64,000 bases of DNA. Origin: Paragonimus westermani. Taxonomy: Eukaryota; Platyhelminthes; Trematoda; Plagiorchiida; Troglotrematidae. The notes beneath the pieces were generated by a model that saw only the letters and a list, made by a program, of their open reading frames with translations, had not been told where the DNA came from and made no database searches. The stretch lies in NCBI GenBank assembly GCA_008508345.1, contig QNGE01000896.1, positions 41,154 to 105,153 on the forward strand. Reading direction: 5' to 3'. The position numbers were made by a program, and so were the translations under genes. Below are positions 36,131 to 49,800 of this stretch, in pieces. Numbering within the stretch: position 1 is the stretch's first letter; the number at the start of each line of letters is the position of its first letter.

Positions 36131-37989
36131 AAGATTCTCCGTATACTTGGCGGCGCCTGATTCGGTTGCAGTTTTGGATACCTAAAGACTCAGTAGTGGG
36201 ACCATAAAACGACCGTCGCCACTGGCCAACACATCCTAGAACTCACAAAGCAGAGTAGGGAAAAATTAGGAGCCTTATTGGTTACGTCGATTGGGAATAC
36301 ACAGTCTACGTCTGTCATCCAATCTACATAAATATTCGTGTGCTTGCAGTATGATAGACTGACTACTGGCCACTCATATCAAGGATAAATGTTTGGAGGC
36401 AGACATAAAACCCTCACGCATCTCTGTCAGAGCGTACGAGCAAGATCTAGATTGATCAATAAGGAATCCCATTATTCGAAGAGTGTAAAACCATTTCATG
36501 GCTTGTTCTTTGGAACTTTTCAGAGCTGCCAGAAACTCACCATTCGCTTTGCCGTTGCTTTCTTTACAGAATACTATGACCCCACTATGTGTTGGAAAAC
36601 ATATTTCGCTGACTGCACTGACTACCTTGAAGGTCATTACCCTCAAGTTTCCCCATTTTGCATTGGTCTGTTTAATCCTCTAAGCCGTGTGTTCCCCTCT
36701 GTGGAACTATATGTGTAAGTTAGTTGAATGTCCACCCGTAATGAAAATGTGGAAAATTTTATTCCGGTGAACATCGCATTAGTTCTTAACATTGTTCCAT
36801 CCAAGTGTATTGTTGTGTAAATAAGAAGAAGAGAATACAATTTTGAGCGTCTGATTTGGATGGGAATTGTAGAGTCAGAACAAATCGTGATAAGTTATTA
36901 GCAAAACGGTGGTTTTCTCTTATCAAACAACTGATCAAAATTTCTGGGGTCGGAAAAGTTGGGATTTATAGACTTCTGTGCATTACACCAGAAGCTGATC
37001 AAGTCTGACCTATTCAATAGCAGTTCGTCGGCTTTACAGATAAGCTCATCAGGATAAATAAGTGAGAAAACGTACGGTTTGATAATTCAGCTTCAGGCCA
37101 GTGCATTTATAAAGCAAGTTGAAACCGTTAGATCGAGGCATTGATGGAACCTATTACAAAGAAACTAGATTACTGGTCAATCACTAGCCTGACTGGCCCA
37201 GTACGTCACGTTCATTCATTGGCTTAACAGTACAGGTTGGGCATCGATCCGGTGGATTTGAGGCCCAGGGCGGTAGAACTTCTGAACAAAACCATCTTTA
37301 CTAATAATACCGGATCAGATAGCCTGATTCCGATAGCCTCAGCAGTAAAGATTATTCTCATTTGGACGGTATTTGATGGGTTACCTGACACTCGCTCAAA
37401 CATTTGAAGGGCTTGATCATTGTTCACCTGGTACTCATTTTCAACCGGATGCACAACAATAGCACTGTTGATTGGTCCTGTTTCACCGTGCCCCAAAAAC
37501 CATGAATGGTGTCCCCGGATTTATTTCGAAAGCTATCTGGATGTTCGACAAAAACAAATGTACGAGTAGATAGGTATAGGTAGGGTCTGAACTGTCGGTC
37601 TGTCTTCGGTTTGAAACGGGAAAACTGGGGATGTGGTGAATTGGATATGGAGTTCGACTGATGCGTGTGCCCTGCTGACTATCTGATTCAGTCTGTTAGT
37701 CAATGTTCGGCGTTTTCATCTTTGAACGACACTCGCATAAACGAGCATCTTTCTCACGTCCTGCACCTCAGGTTTAGATGGTGTTGTGATCATGATTCTA
37801 CTGATGACTCGTCCGGGTAGCCGTAATCATGGAACGCATTCTCTGCGAATTCGAGCCCACTGTTTGGCCTATCAGTTGAACAAGTTGTGTGCTGCGTTGG
37901 TCTATGAAAGCACTAGGTTTATCGTATTACGAATACAAAACTGAGATTTTGTGTGCTGATCTGTCGAGCTGAACCTCAGTTATTTTTTT
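36131..37989. other. No gene recognised
   Basis: Probably includes 5' sequence of the CR1-like LINE and possibly downstream sequence of the PLE at 37990. Frames at 36374-36646 (-), 36389-36718 (+) and 37224-37496 (-) show no clear domain. Confidence 0.35.
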
Positions 37990-39240
37990 GGTGGACCTCG
38001 CGTTGAATGGTGTTGCCTATTCGTCTGTGTGAAAAATCACCTAGGAGGAATATTTGGTTTCCAGTATCTTCCCGAAGCGTCAACCTAATTGAAGTGTGAG
38101 CGTGATTGAAGATGTGGAGCACTGTGCACAAATTGATATCAGAGCTAGTGATTGAACTGGCTGATGTTGGGTTGAATCGTGTTGAGTTCAATTTTTCTCG
38201 TAGATATATCGGCCATGAGATATGTGGATGGGTATTCCATTACTATACCACTTGTCTGTCAATACGTCACACCATTGAATGGTGTTGCACATTGAAAGTG
38301 CATGGGCACAGAAGGTCGTTTGATCTCGATGCTGGTGTTCCGACACGTGGAGTCCGGTCTCGGACGACGTGTAATCACGGACAGAATGAACTGTTTTTAT
38401 CAACAGTGTGTTAGTGAATAACGACACTACGTCCAATGAGGGTGATCTCTGTGAATTGACACACATGTCCTGTACGCATTCCACCGTATTACGTTGAGTG
38501 GGCTAAGCAGTTGCTTTTTGAGCGTGCTCATGCAATTTTGTTAGCCATTCCGTCGTCGGACGGTAAAGCGAATTCTTCATGTGTACTGAACTAACTGGCA
38601 CGCCAGCTCTCCCAACTTTTGCAGGCCATAGAAACGGGGTATGGTAGAACGCTGTGGCCGTAGATGCTCATAATTCGCGGCGGTCATCAACTTCTCGTCT
38701 TCTAATGACTCAAGATTTTTAGTGATCTGTCTTTCGAAATGAGCGTTTTCGGTCTATTTCGTTGCTGACTGCAAAACTTGCTCTGTTCTGAAAGAATGTT
38801 ACCCAGTTTCTTACGGTTATCGCCTCTGCTCATGACGACAGTCATAGCGTCTTTAACTGGCTTGCTGAGGAGAATACCTGGACTTTGATGAAGCTTCTTC
38901 AATGAATCTGTGCGTTCCTCAGTCAAACGACCTCCTTAACATGATATACACATTGTTAGCAGCAGTCAACAAGTGTAGTTTTAAATAACCCAGGTCATCT
39001 TTGGAGTGTGGTGTTATATGCTGTGTCGGACCAAAAAGATTCTCAAATTGCAAGCGAAGTCCTGGAAGTTGTTTCTCACGTTGTGATCACCAGTACCGAA
39101 TTTGTGTCTCGATCGTGATGCGACCAAATTGTAAGTTGGAAAAGTTGTGCTTGTACCTTTCTGTCTAAATTGGAAATTCTGCTCGCGGCCTGGAAGAAGA
39201 GACTGCATCAAGGCGCAGCCTGTTTCTTTTAAGTCCATTT
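37990..39240 (-). mobile_element. Penelope-like element (minus), RT fragment
   Basis: Reading right to left: at 38702-38926 KPVKDAMTVVMSRGDNRKKL with SEQSKF, the N-terminal PLE block (usually VVMD..DY..K...LL.D..KF). At 38188-38484 SLDVVSLFTNTLLIKTVHSV, the SFDVVSLFTN.P block. At 37976-38191 IRLTLREDTGNQIFLLGDF and RRIGNTIQREVHQK, matching the F..E.E..N...FLDV...R...GSIQR.V.RK end of the RT. The catalytic YVDD region between these last two appears deleted. The rightmost frame (39014-39238) is placed here by position only. The GIY-YIG part was not found. Confidence 0.75.
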
Positions 39241-41940
39241 GACGACCGCTTGTTCCGCTAACGTCTTGAATAAATCCCGTTCATGATCTGCGAGATTTTT
39301 CACTGCGAAATATTGCCTCCAAACTAAAAAATTCCGTTACAGTAATTATCAAGCTGATTACGACTGTTGTTTTCAGTGTTATGTTCTCGACTTTGAAACG
39401 GTTCCTGCGTCTGGTATGCCAGCGCGGCTCCGGGTATTCGTCACGATCAATAGAGTTAGTGATGAATTTAACCGGATCCCCTGTTTCCTAGAATGAATGC
39501 CCTCACCACTCTGGACTCCCTGGTCGATCGTAATGTTTCAAATATGCCCATAATTTCTCCGGCCTGAAGATGAACTATCGAAAACATATATCCGTCCATA
39601 TATGTTTATTCTCAACAGCGTTTGCCATCTGTTAGAGTTCTACTTGACCACTTAAGCATACAGGACCAACCTGGTACTCTTTAGGCAACAGAGAATGAGA
39701 CGTATTTTCTCTCACCTACGATAACATTTACTGACAGTCTCCCTCAAGTCGCATTAGGTTGTTTGCCCAATTCCTTTTTCCATGTTCAGATCACTTAGGG
39801 ATACTTCTGCTGATGCAGTTTATCTTCAGATTTACAAGCAGGTCATGAGTAATTTGTCATCACGGCTTTACCGAATGCATTGGCGCCAATGTATCAGTCA
39901 GGCCAACGTAGACAGCACAGCCGATCTGTCATTTTACATAGTTTGACAACCTGAGATGGGTAAGTAGAACACAACCTGATTCAACCGATCCGCATCTAAC
40001 CCTCGGAACCCGCTTGCCAGCGAAAGAGGATTCTCATGTTTTCTGGCTTGATGCCTACACCCGTTTCACGTTGCTGTAACTTCCGTCCGGATAGATAACT
40101 GTTCACGCGATTTCTTAACATCGTCCGACGGGTACCACTGAATTCACCGTACGACCAGTATCCGTTTATCACATACGGTGGGAATGCTGCTAAACCGTGG
40201 TCTTCAATACCATGAGGTTTACATACTTGCTGTTTAACTCATTGGGCCAAAGTCATCCTCCGGTTGCTTAAATGAGTTTGTCTGACAGCATAGCAGAACG
40301 CACTTGTGCTGACCAGAAGGTGAATTATTATTACATTATTATTATTACATTAGGTACAGAACAACACGAATAGGGAATACCATCTTGCGCAACGTATTCA
40401 CGTAAATAATACTGTCATGGTCTAGGGGGGGGGAGGTCGATTGCCCTCGCGTCAACATGATTGTACGTTCGGTTTGTGTCTGATTTGAACTCCCTTGTTG
40501 TTCCTGCACCCTGAGCACTCTAACACTTCCAAAATAAGTTCGAACATACGAGTTCAGACCGATGAGTTATGCACTTGAGACACCTCAACAGTTCGGCAGG
40601 ACCCTAATTTCGTCATGCAAAGAATACTTCCAACCGCCTTTTTTGAAGCAGTTTATTGTCGGTAATATGCTCATACTATTTTAGTAGTAATTAACAGTAA
40701 AGTTTGCGGATGTTTTGTATTTTGCAATTCAAAACAGAAAATAATTTGGTATTTTGGATAAATACATTTTCTGAGTTCGAGAAAATAAGAAAATGAAAAC
40801 CATTTTAGAGAACTGATGGAAAATAAATCGATCTTGCACACAAATTCACTGCTTGGCGCGCGTTATTCGGCGAATTTGGATAAGAAAAGTTGAACCTCCT
40901 GAGTAGTATATCTTGCAGAGAATGTTGTCCGGCCTGTCAGACGTAGATAACTGACCGGATAAACTGTTGGACGGAGTTTTAAGGACAGAAAACAAGGTAG
41001 TAAGTTAGATGTTCTAACTTGAAGACAAACAGATTTGTTGGAATCATAGCGGCCTGCATTATAATCGCGGTATTGTAAAGGACAGATACACAACTTTTTG
41101 AAATAAAAAAGTTTGATATCAGTGTCCTTGAGGTTAACGTAATGTGATGAATAACGATGTTTCGCCTTACATTTGAAAGCATACTCACTACAAGATACAC
41201 TAGTACAGTTTGATGCACTGTAACCACATATATATATATATATGTAACTACATATATATAAAACAAAGAAGCAGAATAAATCTGCTGGGGTGGAGAGAAA
41301 AGAATGGGGGAAGAGGACCCAATGTAATGAATATCCAGGAAACGGCATTCAAACAGTCGAGGAATTAACACCCTGTGGGAAACATGCTATCACAAACAAA
41401 CAGCTAAATACGTACCATGTGAGGGTAGATATATGTCTACGACAGCTTCGTTAACTTTTTCCATCACACATTAATAGGCATCCCTATTTCCCAAATGAGT
41501 CAACGGGAAAGTGACCACGTTTTGAGTCCGACTAGCCAATGTTTTCGTCAGTGTGTGGCTCCCTCTCTGGAACACCGCTACAATCTAACTTGCTGGTGAT
41601 TACATACGCTGCTATTGGATCGTCGTCTTGGTTACGCACTTAGGCGCTTTACCCGAAACCGAAAAATGGTAAGGGAAATGTTAACAACGCTTATTGGAAA
41701 AGTGAGACAAAACTGGGCCACAGAGGCTCTGAATTTATGGAACGAAACGTTTGCCAATAATGGTCAGCAGATACGGAGCGAATCAAATAAAACAGTCATA
41801 AATGGTGGTCGCGGTGTTCGAACAAATCAAGTTAAAGGAGGGCATCAGAAAACAACGTGAGAAAACAGTCCAGACAGCACACAGGCGTTCGAACGCATGG
41901 CTGCAATTTGATTGGCGGAGTGGGACCATACCACCCTCCA
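39241..41940. other. No confident gene; simple repeats
   Basis: Contains a short ATT/TTA-rich run (about 40326-40351), a G run near 40425 and a (TA)n tract at 41226-41260. A phrase reading VFWLDAYTRFTLL near 40045 (+) recalls a Gypsy integrase, but the following residues do not match. The minus frames at 40863-41371 (161 and 130 codons) overlap each other and the TA tract, and look non-coding. Confidence 0.4.
41226..41260. repeat. TA microsatellite
   Basis: Two short (TA)n runs around a GTAAC spacer, flanked by ACAT and AAAC. Confidence 0.95.
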
Positions 41941-41949
41941 CGACCGTAC

Positions 41950-44090
41950 CACCCGAGATGAGCCGGTTGATCGAAGTGGCTTGAGGCGTCCCCGCTGTTC
42001 CGCTAGAAGAGGCGCCTATTAACACCTTCTCTTGGAGCTCATTGATGATGATGAATGAGGGTTTACTTGGAGTGGAGTAACAGCTGCCTTTGTGCGGCTT
42101 GATCATCGGGATGTTGATAAAATCTAGAGACTTCTCTTGAACCTCAACGTTCTGCGCCTCTGGCGTTGTCCAGTAGCTGTTCTAGCAGTCGCCCTCGATT
42201 TTCTGAATGGGCAGTTTGTTCTCCAAACGGTTTGATCTGATTGGTATGCCGTATCCAAGTATGTGAACCAACCTGAACTGCACAGAGTGCTGCGCATCGA
42301 CGGCTTCGAATTCTACCGGATGTTCATGCAATCTTTATCCTACGGTAGTCCCTGGAAAGTATCGATCGGACAATCTCGAAGGAATGGGACCGAGCTCCAT
42401 GTCTTTTAGTAAACTGCAGTTTCATCGGAAAATTCCTGTTTGCCGCCGGTGGCCTGGAAGGATTTGGCCGATCATTCGATATTCGCAGTCTGCGTCTTAT
42501 CAGAGCATCAGCTGGAGATTTTCATTCTGGAATCCGTCGATTCGGAGTCGTTCGATAAATAAGGAGAAGCGCTTCGAGGATTTCGGCCGTATGACCCTCC
42601 CTTTCCGCAATTCAAAGGGTCCTTTTGAACGTGTCCACAAACCGTTCAGTGTGGTCATTTGATTGCAGATGGTAAGAGGCTGATTGTATATGATTAATGC
42701 CATTCCGCTTGCAGAAGTCCATGAAGTAAACCGAATCCCGCCGTCCAACACGACCGCCCCCGGTACTCCGAAAAGGCTGAATATTTGGCCCAGTTTCCGC
42801 ATCTTTGAGGTTGCCGACACTGTCTACATCGGGCAAACTTCCGGCCATTGGCTGTATGAGTCGACAAGCACCAAGAAGTTTTGACCGCTTATTAGTCCGG
42901 CGAAGACGATGTAAACGCAAATCCTAAGAAAGTGCCAACGGTCTCATCCGAATGATATCGAAATGGTCGCGATGAAACTGCCGCAGAACCCGTGCTCTGA
43001 GACTAGATGGGACGGTCACACGTTCACCGAACAAGATGCAGGAGATGGCAGTAGAAAGACAGTCTCTTCGCTTGAAGTATTGCTTCATATCACCATCAGT
43101 GCGATTCTGAAGCCATTTGTTGTGAAGATAGCGCTGAAGATTTTGCAGAACTGTATCTCGTCTTGTGGACTGTTTGACCACTGATGCAATTACGGAAAGC
43201 GTCCGCTTGTCCGATGCTGGTTGTTGATTGTTATCTGATAGTAAAATCGTAGCCAAATAGCATAGCTGGCCAACACTGGAGGCGATTATGCGTACACACG
43301 GGAACGTCTTTCTTTGATCCGAAACGCGCAGGCAGCGGTTTGTAATCAGTCAACAGAGTGAAGTGGCGTCCATACAGCATTTTGTGAAATTTCTTTACTG
43401 CAAAGACGATTACCAGTGCTTCATTTTTGATTTGTTTGTAACTCTTCTCTGCTTCCATTAGCGTTCTGGATGCGTTAGCTATCGCCTTTTTAAAACCATT
43501 CGGGAATTGATGAGATATGCCTGCGGCAATATCGTAGTTTGAGACATCCGATACTGCCACAATGTCCAAGGTAGGGTCAAAGTCGGTAAGGAGCAGGTCC
43601 GAAGCAAGCATAGCCTTAACATGATTAAAAGCATTTTGGCATTCAGTAGACCAGTCCTCCACTGCACACTCTCTCAAAAGTTAGTTTAACGGTCCTCGGA
43701 TATGGTGTATTGCAAGTAGGAGGGCACTGTGGAATGATATCAAAATTGAGAGGTCAGTTGGATGAGGCATCTGATTGCGTCGACATTGGCTGGGTCAGGG
43801 CGGCGACCGTGCTGGTCTATTATAAGTCCCAAATACTTGATCAAAGGCATAAACATGTTGCCTTTTTCAGCACGAAGATAAAATTCAACTGCTCAAATTC
43901 GACTGAGGACAAGATCAAGTGTTTCGTGCAAATTGTTAGGACAAGTGCCCATCACAATGATGTCGTCGAGGTATGATGCTAATCTCGGGACGTCAAGCAG
44001 CATCGTGCCCATGATCTGTTGAAAGATTGTAGGCGCTGATTTCACTCCAAAAGGTAGACGGCAATACTGAAACAATCCCCGATTAGTGTC
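41950..44090 (-). mobile_element. Ty3/Gypsy LTR retrotransposon (minus), RT to integrase C-terminus
   Basis: Reading right to left: RT at 43893-44075, with FQYCRLPFGVKSAPTIFQQI and the catalytic YLDD (43962-43973). RNase H at 43231-43677, with ECQNAFNHVKAML, EKSYKQIKNEALVIVFAVKK and LLTDYKPL. The integrase zinc region ends at about 42924-43256 (VPSSLRARVLRQFHRDHFDI). Integrase core at 42500-42920, with LFGVPGAVVLDGGIRFTS and FCKRNGINHIQSASYHLQSN then ERFVDTFKRTL. A C-terminal AVQVGSHTWIRHTNQIKPF segment at about 42220-42290. Frames shift several times but the motifs are well kept, so this copy is younger than the one at 356. LTRs were not identified. A single N at 44323 lies just upstream. 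Confidence 0.88.
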
Positions 44091-46654
44091 TGTCTATGGA
44101 TTCCTTAATGTTTCCGATGTGTACGGCGCGAAGAAACAAAACGGATGAAACGGGCGTTTGCTCAATTCAAGCTCGAGGGAGGGCGAAAAGAAAGAACTCT
44201 AACGGCATTTGGCAGATGAATGCCATCATAATGTGGTGGATTGTCAGGTCGGAGGTGCGAGTTTTCGAACGTTCGGCCGAATACCTCAACGCGGGAGAGG
44301 TACTTTCAAAAGCCTACTGCGANACAATAAAGATTGTGCTTTATTGGACGCCTTCTCACTACAATGATACAGCTGGATTTCAGCGGCTCTGGAGCAGTTG
44401 TTCAGAAAACCTCGAAGATCATGTTGATTCTCGTTAGGTAAGGAAGTCGGCAGTTGAACGGCGGTCATAGAACCTAGCAGCTATTGTTGATCGATGCGAA
44501 CGTTGTGAACAACTGAAGGTGGTATCCTTCAATGAGGAAAAGAAAATTTGATGGACCTGGTAGATGGATACACTACTGGTACAATCGGCGACTGTTTGGA
44601 AGTGACCCACAGATGATCTGGGAATACTTAAGTTAAAACGGTGAATGCAACAGTCTTTCTAGGAAAGAAACAAGGTGAGTAATCTTATATATTCACAGGT
44701 TCATATCATGCTGTTATTCTTGAGCACAGCGCCGACGTAGATTAAAAGCCTTAGGAACACGATTCTTCATTATATACCGCTTGGTTAGTAAAAATGTGGT
44801 TCGCACTTCAGAATACCGACTTAATTGCCTGTCTTCTTTAAGTTAAGAACCTGTGCAGTTTGCTGTTTCAACAATTATACAAAAAGGACGTATTTATGTG
44901 TCAAAATTGGATGTGACAAATGTCATAAGAGAAGCTTAAAGTGAAATTACACAATCGCACTTACACAACTTGATGAACAAAATGCACAAGTTAGGCAAAA
45001 AAGTTTTCAGGAAAACGGAAAACGCATTCCAGTGTAAAGCGTCATAATTCACTTTGAGCAAAAGTGTCTGTGCAATTGTGAGACGGTACAAATTTTGCTT
45101 AGCACACCGATTCGTTTCTCTTTTGTGACTGCCTACGAATGACTTTTATTCCAAACTGTTAAACACGACGCCCACACTATTCAACTTCATTCGTACTACA
45201 TTTGGTGCAGATATCTTACAACTGATTAAAATATGCCTTCCGTTATTATATTTGTGAACATAAAATGGATCTATCATCCGTGAAAATACTCTAATCGTCT
45301 GACGTCCGTATGAGTATTGGACGAAGTGAATTAAGCCAAGATTGTACAGGTACCACTCCTGGCATCGGTACATCAGAAAAATACTACGATCTTTAAATTT
45401 GAACAGGATATCTTCATGAAGTCAATGGTATTTCAAACTGGCGAAGAATGCTATTATCATGGGATTATTGATGTGAGCTGGGAACGTAAGTGGTTCAAAC
45501 ACGGTCCGTTCAATAAATCGTCAAAAGTAGCATTTGTAACAATAACAAAAACAGACATTCATTTTCACACAATGATAACTTTCCAGAATGATACAGGTGG
45601 TAGTGACAATTTTGTGCGTGGAAAACTCTAGATCACTGTCCAGTTACTCATTCTAGTTTTCCGTGACTATGTAAACCGATATATAAATCTTCGTGGCTTC
45701 TCACCGGTAGTACAGTTTGATCATCAATCTCCCTAACATGGTCCCCAATTTCGCCGCACGAAATGATTACCACTACCAGTGCATTAGCATGGGACAGGAT
45801 GACGGAGAAATTTGATGACATCTTTTTGTGTATTACACCTGATATTTTTGAGTGGCATCATTGGCACATAACTGTGATGCATGTGTACATCAAATGGCCA
45901 AGCCAGTATGAGATTTAATGATGGAGTCGTTGTGAATCAGACTTGTTTCATCCTATTCACATGGTTAGCTCATGATGAATTTCCATTGCTTGTGATGATC
46001 GCCAACTTACGTGGAGGCTGGCAGATTCAAAACGTTCTCTGAAATCAGCGAATGCACACGCTGCTTCACAAAAACTACACGGCTTTTATTTCGAAGTGCC
46101 ACTGGTCAGGAATAGGCAATCGTTCGAATAAAACTGCAATTCCAGGCTAACCCTGAACCTTTAAGCAATTGGCCAGTAGTACGAATTGTCCGATTCAAAA
46201 CACACTACCCATGTGTGTATGGACAGTCCCATGTTGTATTCGCCAGTTCGCTATTGAGAAAGCGATGGAGAATAAGAATACTCAGCAGACGATAGCGCGG
46301 TGGAGTACAGAGAACAAGCTTTGGGAACCAAATCACCATCTTCTGCATGTTGGATCCTTCCATTAATTGGTTTGGACAATTTGTCCCATTCATGAGCAAC
46401 TTTCATTGATTTGTGGACTATCACTCGTAAAAATTCAGTTCAACCATATTTAGACAGAATAAGACAAATACCTGGTAAAGCAACAACCGCATTAACGGTC
46501 AAATGTTCCTCGGTCAACGATCGATCCCATGGTAAAATACAATATTATGATGGAAACTGCATGATTTCATCATGAATTGAACTGTGTTCGTTCAGTTAAT
46601 GCGGTGAATAAAAAACGCAGTTAGTCAACACAAATGAAGATCGGTCGGACTCAC
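44091..46654. other. Unassigned; should contain the last small calpain exon
   Basis: The calpain donor at 46653-46654 requires one more short exon with the stop codon somewhere below 46650 on the minus strand. Calpain last exons are very short, and I could not pick it out by eye. The part next to 44090 may be Gypsy gag/pol upstream sequence. Other frames here are unrecognised. Confidence 0.4.
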
Positions 46655-46830
46655 ATCTTCCACTTGGAACACAGCCCGTCCATCTCGGAGGCGCTCTTGG
46701 GCCTTGTAGGTCTCTACAACAGTACTCAATCGTACCAACAGCAGAACGTAGTCGTCAAATTCAATTCGACCCTGACTGTCTGCGTATCGACACATGATCG
46801 CATTGTAGACCCGATTACTAACCTGAAAAC
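46655..46830 (-). CDS. Calpain exon 5 of 5 seen (EF-hand 4 and dimer region)
   Basis: A 176 nt exon after TTGTTCCAG. It encodes GFQVSNRVYNAIMCRYADSQ, RIEFDDYVLLLVRLSTVVET and YKAQERLRDGRAVFQVED, then donor GAT|GTGAGT. The open frame runs past the donor for ten codons to a TGA at 46625, but the perfect donor argues for a further exon. If unspliced, the protein would simply end there. Confidence 0.9.
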
Positions 46831-49800
46831 CTGGAACAAGAGGTAAAATCGGTGGTTCAAGAGTGAGGACCATCGAAATGGAAGGATTAAAGGGGTGATT
46901 TCAAGGACTTACCGACGGCTCTCATCACTTCTCTTAGTTCAAAGGCGTCGAAAGTACCATTTTTATCGAGATCGTAATTCTTGAACATGGCCTGTGGGTA
47001 TGAAAACCAGACAACAATGTACATATCAGTGTCATGTTCGGTGACTGTTCACTACAAAGTGGATTCGAAATATAAAGTCATTTATATCACCTTTGAAATA
47101 ACTCACATTTATGCAACGGTCCGTTCGAACTTGTACCGTTACTCCCTTGGTTGTTCCATTCTCTCAGCCCTAGTAACTATGGTGCTGTTGCCAAGCGAAT
47201 AACTGTTTGAACTGTCATTCTGATGCTTCCTTCCAAGACGTCGGGTCCAGTTCCTGACGTGCAGGGCACTACATCAGAACAATTTTCTGCCATTTGGCTA
47301 GAGGTACCAACCGCTTACAATTTGTGCCGTTTCAGGTTTCTCATTTGTAATTCCACTACTGTTGCAAGCTGAAGTGAACTACGTTATGGCTCTATGTTCT
47401 TTCTTGTCTACCGACGATTAAACAATTTGGATGTTCGCCGTAGTTTACGCTTATTGTCATTCTCGTGAACTTCAACTTTACTTTTCGGGTTCCACATCAT
47501 TTTATTCTGAATTTTAAGAATTGAGACCATAGTCAAATTATAAGTAGGCTTCTCTTTCAATCCAATCGTAACTATAATCTAGTGACCTTCATGGACGTTA
47601 CAGTAGGAAACTAAGATGAGTGGGAAGTTAAAAAGAAATGACAAACCCCGATTATCGATGTTCGGCGATTGTTACAAGAGCCTATATACATCATGTACAA
47701 CGTCGCTGGGATACAAAATGAGTGTTTTCACTAGTTTTGATCTCGCCCGAAGAACAGAAAGTGGAAGTATATGAGCACTTTGAAAACGGTCAGGAATCAA
47801 CGGGAAGGTATTTGACTAGCTCTGATTCGTTGCCGAACTCGGATGTACTGAGGCTACGTTGAACAAGGCGTTCTATCTGCATCATCGAGTTCACTCGAAA
47901 TGAACATCGTATATACCGGTTGGAGGGAAGTACAGAAAAATTAATGAGGTATTAATAACGATTATGACCAGACAATGCCAGAGGCTGTGGACAGAGGTCA
48001 TGAGATTGACAACCACGGATACGAGTGACGTTCTAAGGCAGTCAAGTCTTACAGAATTACCAACTCGCCATGGGATTTCCCTTAGCTAACGGATTTGCTT
48101 ATGATAAGCAAGCAGCATGCGTACACAGTGTATTGTCTAATCAGCAAACTCGGTGGTGTTTTTCAGGATTCAACTTCACAAAACTACACCTTAGTCGTTT
48201 AAACCGAGGGATGCATTCAGAGGTTAGCCAAATGTAAGCAAAACTACGCAGACTTTAGAGATCACAGTCAGTTGGTGACCGGAGTTCCTCTGTCATTTCA
48301 CGTGGATCGCACGCTCGGTGGAAATGTCAGTTCTTTCATTTGAACAGACGACGAAACTACTACCAAAGCATGCCTTATTAACCAGCACAGCTAGTCCACA
48401 AAGTAAACGAGACACGCGGTGGGTAGGCGATGTAACAGAATACACGTGTTTACTGACAGACAGGTAAACAACACAACAACAGGCTGTGTTCACCGTTCTA
48501 TGAGCGATAAACAGACAAACTGAATGAGAGTTTGTTTATAAGTCGGCTGCATGAAAAAGGGTGCGAAGATCAGTCAATATTCATAAGTGAATCAAGTTTC
48601 CGAAAACAGCACATCTATTGACGGACTGCTATTCTTGTGACTAAAAATGCGAGGCAGTTTGTCCAGCAACACCAACTAATTTAAAGGGAGGTACCATAAT
48701 TCAGCCCAATCTACAGTATTGTCATCGCGGAACACACATGCCTGAAAGAGGATTCCGCGCAGTCATAACCATTAATCTCTGAACTGTCAGTCTGCAGGAC
48801 AGCAAAGATGACCGCAGGTACTGCGTTGCAGATGTGGCTTTTACGTTAGAACGGGTATGCAATGGTATGGTTCTATGTCATCTTTCCTATTCAGAACAAA
48901 CATTGTGAACATTTCCGTAGATATCCTGTCAGTGCCGATGATATCATTCCATAATCCACGACAGTCTAGAACACTGTTCACAGATCGATCATGTTGAACC
49001 GTTGTTAAAGTCTGCGATTTGCCTCTTATAAGTGCAAGGCGTGATTCTAACGTTGACAGCAACGTCTTTCATTACACGGCACACGGAGTTATAAATAGGG
49101 ACGAATCCATGATCACAAGACTCGTAGTATGAAATAAGTATGAACCAAACATCAAGAACGAGTAGGAGATGGACGTTTGCTGACTCGATTACAGGAAATT
49201 CCAACATAACGAAAAAACGACCAGTAGAAAGGAATTCTATAATCCAGCTATCTAGTGAAAAGGAAAAGTGGAACTCAACGTCACATCCGAACAAAATCGC
49301 CTGGTTGGAATGACTGACACGTAGAACAGGTCAAACAACTAGGAAGCGGAACGCATTTAGCTATTTCAGAACAGTATTTCAGTTGTACTACCAGTAGAAA
49401 TGGGAGAAGCAAGGAGAAAACATGTCTAAAGTTGACTAAAAATTGAATAACAAACGTTAAAGATAAATTGTTGGTGGTAGATATATTGTATAAAACAAAA
49501 AACACACTGACCATTAAGAACTTCCTTTCTCGTAAACATGTTCAAGTTTAAAGCCATTCATTGTTTCAATCATTACTCCAAAAAGGACAGCTTCTGAGGT
49601 GCACTGTTTAGCAGTTGTGTATTTTCCCGCTAGCATTGGTGACAATCATTATTCTTCTCTTTGGATTTCTGACTAGTTTCTCTGTAGATGTTGGAGACAC
49701 TTTATTGGATAAATCGATGAATGCACGATTTCGTTGGAGTGGACATAATGTTACGGTCCCCGTTAACGATGCCCTGTAAAAGATTCTGATGGTGTGCATT

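Noticed and set aside
40000..40300. Possible fourth Gypsy integrase (WLDAYTRFTLL)
   Set aside because: Only about ten residues fit. The expected DNG.QF and HPQSNG blocks do not follow.
40863..41371. Two overlapping minus frames of 161 and 130 codons
   Set aside because: They overlap in different frames, cross a TA microsatellite coded as YIYIYI-type runs, and match no family.
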